Shown piece after piece: positions 61,364 to 64,000 of a stretch of 64,000 bases of DNA. The DNA is taken from assembly GCF_900176165.1 (NCBI RefSeq), contig NZ_FWWU01000006.1, positions 248,001 to 312,000 of the forward strand, read 5' to 3'. The stretch's first letter is position 1; the number at the start of each line of letters is the position of its first letter. The stretch comes from Deinococcus hopiensis KR-140. Its GTDB lineage: Bacteria; Deinococcota; Deinococci; Deinococcales; Deinococcaceae. Position numbers and translations under genes: made by a program. The notes below the pieces were generated by a model. It saw only the letters and a list, made by a program, of their open reading frames with translations, did no database searches and had not been told where the DNA came from.

Positions 61364-62205
61364 TGCGGGAGCTGGCCCCACGCACGCCAGGAAAGGATGA
61401 CGCCCTGAACCTCCACTCGCTCGGTTACCGCACGGACATGATCTTCGCCCGCTTTCACGGCAAGGTCGAAGACCTCGGTGACGCCGTGTGCATCGCCCAC
61501 CCGGAAAGCCCCGGCTTCTACTTCGGCAACCTGCTGGTCTTCCGCCATCCGCCGCAGGCGGGAGACCGTTCCCGCTGGGAGGCCCTGTTCGCCCAACACG
61601 TGGGCGCGCCGCCCCAGACCAGACACCGCCTTTTCGGCTGGGACGTGCCCGCCACGCGGGAGGCCGATGTACAGGACTTTCTGGACGCGGGCTACCACCT
61701 CGAAGAAAGTCTGGTGATGGCCGCGCCCCGCTTGCACGCGCCTCCCCGCCTGAACACGCAGGCCGAGTACCGCCCCCTGCGCGACACCGACGAGGAGTGG
61801 CAGGCGGCGGTGGAGAACCAGGTGGCCGGGCGCGAGGAAGGCCACGACGAGGCCCGTTACCGCGCGTTCAAGACCAGCCAGTTTCGCGGCTACCGCGCCA
61901 TGGCCCGGGCGGGACTGGGCTTCTGGTACGGGGCCTTTCTGGAGGGCCGCCTCGCGGCCGATCTCGGCGTCTTTTTCGACGGAACCGGCCTGCTGCGGTA
62001 CCAGAGCGTCACCACCCACCCGGACTGCCGCCGGCAGGGCCTGTGCGGCGCGCTGACCTTCCTCGCGGGGCAGCACGCCCAGAACCACTTCGGCGCGCGG
62101 GAGCTGGTGATCGTGGCCGATGACCACGCGGAGGCCAAGCGCGTTTACGCCTCGGTGGGCTTTCAGGAGGCCGAACGCCAGCAACTGCTGCTGCACCGGG
62201 GCTGA
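61363..62205 (+). CDS. GNAT-family N-acetyltransferase
   Basis: The protein has 280 aa. The C-terminal GNAT domain shows AADLGVFFDGTGLLRYQSVT, THPDCRRQGLCGALTFLAGQ (acetyl-CoA loop RRQGLCG) and LVIVADDHAEAKRVYASVGF. The N-terminal half (LHSLGYRTDMIFARFHGKVE, FGNLLVFRHPP) is a typical second GNAT-like lobe. The ATG overlaps the previous stop. The substrate is unknown. Confidence 0.88.
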   Translation: MRELAPRTPGKDDALNLHSLGYRTDMIFARFHGKVEDLGDAVCIAHPESPGFYFGNLLVFRHPPQAGDRSRWEALFAQHVGAPPQTRHRLFGWDVPATREADVQDFLDAGYHLEESLVMAAPRLHAPPRLNTQAEYRPLRDTDEEWQAAVENQVAGREEGHDEARYRAFKTSQFRGYRAMARAGLGFWYGAFLEGRLAADLGVFFDGTGLLRYQSVTTHPDCRRQGLCGALTFLAGQHAQNHFGARELVIVADDHAEAKRVYASVGFQEAERQQLLLHRG

Positions 62206-62220
62206 GGCGCAGCAGCTCCT

Positions 62221-62508
62221 CTACCGGGAACGGTCGTGGCCGGCATTCAGGAAGGCGTGGGCCTTCCGAACACGCCGGTGGGCCTCTCGTCGGTCCAGGG
62301 CGCAGCCCGCGCTGGTGGTCCACCAGGGCCGCGCTCGCAACCGCTCCACTTCCCGCTGCGTCTTGCTGCGGTCCGGTGGGGAAGGGGTGGCCACCGCGGT
62401 GAAGCGCTCCAGGTGTTCGGCGATCTCCCGCAGGATCCGGTCGGCGTGCCCGCACAGGTTATTCACGCGGTGGTGCGTCTGCTGGAAGCAGGTGGCTTCT
62501 CCCGGCAC
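62221..62508 (-). CDS. Hypothetical helical protein, up to 95 aa
   Basis: The reading HHRVNNLCGHADRILREIAE, HLERFTAVATPSPPDRSKTQ, REVERLRARPWWTTSAGCAL, DRREAHRRVRKAHAFLNA is charged and helical with good codon use. The start is unclear (a GTG at 62508 gives 95 aa). It converges on the GNAT gene. The family is not recognised. Confidence 0.5.
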   Translation of the reverse strand: MPGEATCFQQTHHRVNNLCGHADRILREIAEHLERFTAVATPSPPDRSKTQREVERLRARPWWTTSAGCALDRREAHRRVRKAHAFLNAGHDRSR

Positions 62509-62524
62509 CGGGTGCCAAGCGCAG

Positions 62525-62630
62525 TTGTTGGAATGGTGCGTGGAAGGGTACCCCTCCCGGCGCCATTCTCCCCCATGCCCATTCCAGTTCGGTCAAAAAG
62601 AAGTCCGCCCTTTGACCCATGTTCCAAATC
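62525..62630 (+). repeat. Dispersed repeat, family 2 (full)
   Basis: GTGGAAGGGTACCCCTCCCG, GCGCCATTCTCCCCCATGCC, then GGTCAAAAAGAAGTCCGCCC and TTTGACCCATGTTCC. This is the clearest complete copy of the two-module unit. It is noncoding. Confidence 0.6.
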
Positions 62631-62884
62631 AGAGCGAAGGCCTGGAGTTGGCCCCGGGCCTTCGCTCTGATCCGTCTGCCTTCAGGAGATGAACCGTAGC
62701 AGCCCCAAAATGAGACAAAGCCTGCGCCGTTCGCGCCCTGATGGACGGCCGCCCTCCTTGGGAGTGGCGAGGGCGAGCTGCGCGGCGGGTCAGTGAACAC
62801 CACCCGGAACCGAAGCCTTGGAGCGTCACCTCCCCTACAACCCTCCCAGGAGACCTCTACATTTGTCCACGGGCGACTGGTCCC
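62631..62884. other. Intergenic, no gene seen
   Basis: Noncoding sequence between repeat family 2 and the lipoprotein gene. Frames are shadows. Confidence 0.3.
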
Positions 62885-63589
62885 TCAAAAGGAGACGGAA
62901 CCGGGGACTTTTATGGTGATTGAAGCGGTCGTTATCTGCCCCGCAGCATTACGTGCTGTTGCGGTATACGTGAGCGGTTTGTCCTTTCCCAAAATGTCGG
63001 GGAGGGCCAGCGTAAACGTCGCCGAACTGTTCTTGCTCGTCGCCAGCACTTCAGCATGAGGACCAGAGATGACGAGTTCCGTCGGGCCAAGCGGATCAAA
63101 GGCGTTGGCCGTCAGCTGTACCTGGCCTTTACCTTGAAGGAGGTCAGGTGAGTAGGCGTTGATCATCACTTCGGTTGCTGCAGATTCTGGACTCACTGCG
63201 CAAACAAGAGCTTCAATGTGCACCTCCCCCGACTCCAGGGGAGCCCCTTGGGCATCGAGGTAGGTGTAATTCAGAACAGATGACCCAACACCCGGTCCTG
63301 ACCAACACGAGCCGAGATTTGCCTGGAGAATATCTCCATCCAGAGATGCTGGCACTGCTTTCCCATTAAGAATGAAATGCCCAGATACGGCGCTTCTTCT
63401 GAGATCTTCATTTTTCGGTAATGCTTTTACCAATACAAAGTCATTCATCAAAACACCCTGAGAAGAAAAATTGAATTTGTCTCCATTGGAAATATTAAGG
63501 ATCAAGCTTGGGGAGGCTTCGGGAATTACATTCAACCCGCATGCAGATAGAAGTAAAGTCAAGCCAACGAACCAATTTTTTCTTCTCAT
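62885..63589 (-). CDS. Lipoprotein with Ig-like domain, 234 aa
   Basis: AGGAG lies 6 nt before the second of two adjacent ATGs (63589). The lipobox is LLSAC in MRRKNWFVGLTLLLSACGLN. The C-terminal half (QVQLTANAFDPLGPTELVIS, NSSATFTLALPDILGKDKPL and TYTATARNAAGQITTASITI) forms an Ig-like or fibronectin-like beta-sandwich. It is anchored at the outer face of a membrane. Low GC suggests import. Function is unknown. Confidence 0.75.
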   Translation of the reverse strand: MRRKNWFVGLTLLLSACGLNVIPEASPSLILNISNGDKFNFSSQGVLMNDFVLVKALPKNEDLRRSAVSGHFILNGKAVPASLDGDILQANLGSCWSGPGVGSSVLNYTYLDAQGAPLESGEVHIEALVCAVSPESAATEVMINAYSPDLLQGKGQVQLTANAFDPLGPTELVISGPHAEVLATSKNSSATFTLALPDILGKDKPLTYTATARNAAGQITTASITIKVPGSVSF

Positions 63590-63679
63590 CATAATCTCCT
63601 GTTGAAAACTTCGGTATTTCTCTTGGATTTATGAAAATGTAGAGAACAGCACCCACTCGCCCTTGGAGGAGGCGGCTAC

Positions 63680-64000
63680 CTATCGATGAGCAACAAAGGA
63701 CCTATTCAAGATGTTCGAAGAATAATTGGGAACGCTTGGCACTGAGAAGGCGTTCGTCTGAATTTCAAATTGTTCCTTTAGTTGGATGAGCGCGTCTTCA
63801 TAGGACAATTCGCCACTGAGGCACTTTAAGAGGATGATCTGGTAAAGTCCAAATAGAACGAAGGCAAATTGTTGAGCATTAATCCTTTGTTGAATTTCTT
63901 CAAATTTCCAACATTGATTTAAAACCATGGCAAGTTGGTCAACGATACTTCGCGTCTGTCCGGTCACATGGCATTGCCATGGCCCGTTTTGAAAGAGCGA
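63680..64000 (-). CDS. TetR-like regulator, C-terminal part (partial)
   Basis: The minus-strand reading continues past the right edge. Visible residues SLFQNGPWQCHVTGQTRSIV, DQLAMVLNQCWKFEEIQQRI, NAQQFAFVLFGLYQIILLKC and LSYEDALIQLKEQFEIQTNA are an all-helical ligand-domain pattern as in TetR/AcrR C-termini. The DNA-binding end is outside the window. Codon use is AT-rich. Confidence 0.5.
   Translation of the reverse strand, partial: SLFQNGPWQCHVTGQTRSIVDQLAMVLNQCWKFEEIQQRINAQQFAFVLFGLYQIILLKCLSGELSYEDALIQLKEQFEIQTNAFSVPSVPNYSSNILNRSFVAHR

Noticed and set aside
1..64000. tRNA, rRNA and toxin-antitoxin or restriction-modification genes
   Set aside because: None could be recognised by motif or context on either strand.

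Overview
The window is GC-rich bacterial DNA that reads as part of a secondary replicon (plasmid or megaplasmid) of a Deinococcus-like organism. The inference rests on four things. Several genes have a TANNNT -10 box only 6-8 nt before the start codon (leaderless style, common in Deinococcus). Dispersed intergenic repeats resemble the small noncoding repeats known in Deinococcus. The IS load is heavy and mixed. A plasmid-type replication initiator sits beside a textbook iteron array (20.1-22.1 kb). No chromosomal housekeeping genes, rRNA or tRNA were seen.

Layout. 0-5.4 kb: IS graveyard. Two near-identical IS5-family copies lie in inverted orientation around a spermidine synthase-like gene, followed by a small inverted-repeat element, a second IS5-type element broken by an AT-rich insert, and degenerate minus-strand genes. 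5.5-18 kb: a beta-lactamase-fold hydrolase, a broken HTH replication-type gene, a single-domain response regulator, a ZIP metal transporter, a LysM-C39 peptidase, a BchE-like B12/radical-SAM protein, an alpha/beta hydrolase and a secreted YbjN-like protein. 18.4-22.1 kb: IS200/IS605 remnant, Rep gene and origin. 22.3-28.4 kb: HxlR regulator and AhpD-like protein (divergent), two coupled hotdog thioesterases beside a decayed TetR gene, a SnoaL-like protein, a zinc alcohol dehydrogenase, a small hydrophilic protein and a broken SDR. 28.5-31.1 kb: IS3, IS66 and IS630 remnants and a cut-off ABC exporter. 31.4-44.4 kb: membrane and zinc-ribbon genes, a 1,042-aa AAA-TPR-BTAD regulator, an aminoglycoside nucleotidyltransferase pseudogene, two lipoproteins, FMN-reductase and GNAT pseudogenes, a low-GC esterase and a GH18 chitinase lipoprotein. 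45.6-47.6 kb: a second BTAD/AAA regulator with the opposite domain order. 48.4-52.5 kb: a coupled tautomerase-cupin-DUF4865 operon divergent from PhzF and a LysR regulator. 53.4-59.6 kb: a signalling island with a LOV/PAS/GAF/HD-GYP protein, a GGDEF cyclase and a PAS-GAF sensor preceded by a structured leader and terminator. 59.9-64 kb: IS630 remnant, a secreted protein coupled to a GNAT acetyltransferase, a lipoprotein and a cut-off TetR-like gene.

How it fits together. The clearest functional units are the Rep-iteron origin, the LOV-HD-GYP/GGDEF pair (predicted blue-light and redox input to c-di-GMP turnover) and the LysR/PhzF/tautomerase/cupin/DUF4865 cluster (probable small-molecule catabolism or detoxification). 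More than ten genes are frameshifted or truncated, so the region is an actively decaying, transposon-rich accessory segment. Low-GC patches near 29.7-30.9, 37.5-38.1, 40.5-41.8, 60.2-60.5 and 62.9-64.0 kb look like recent imports.
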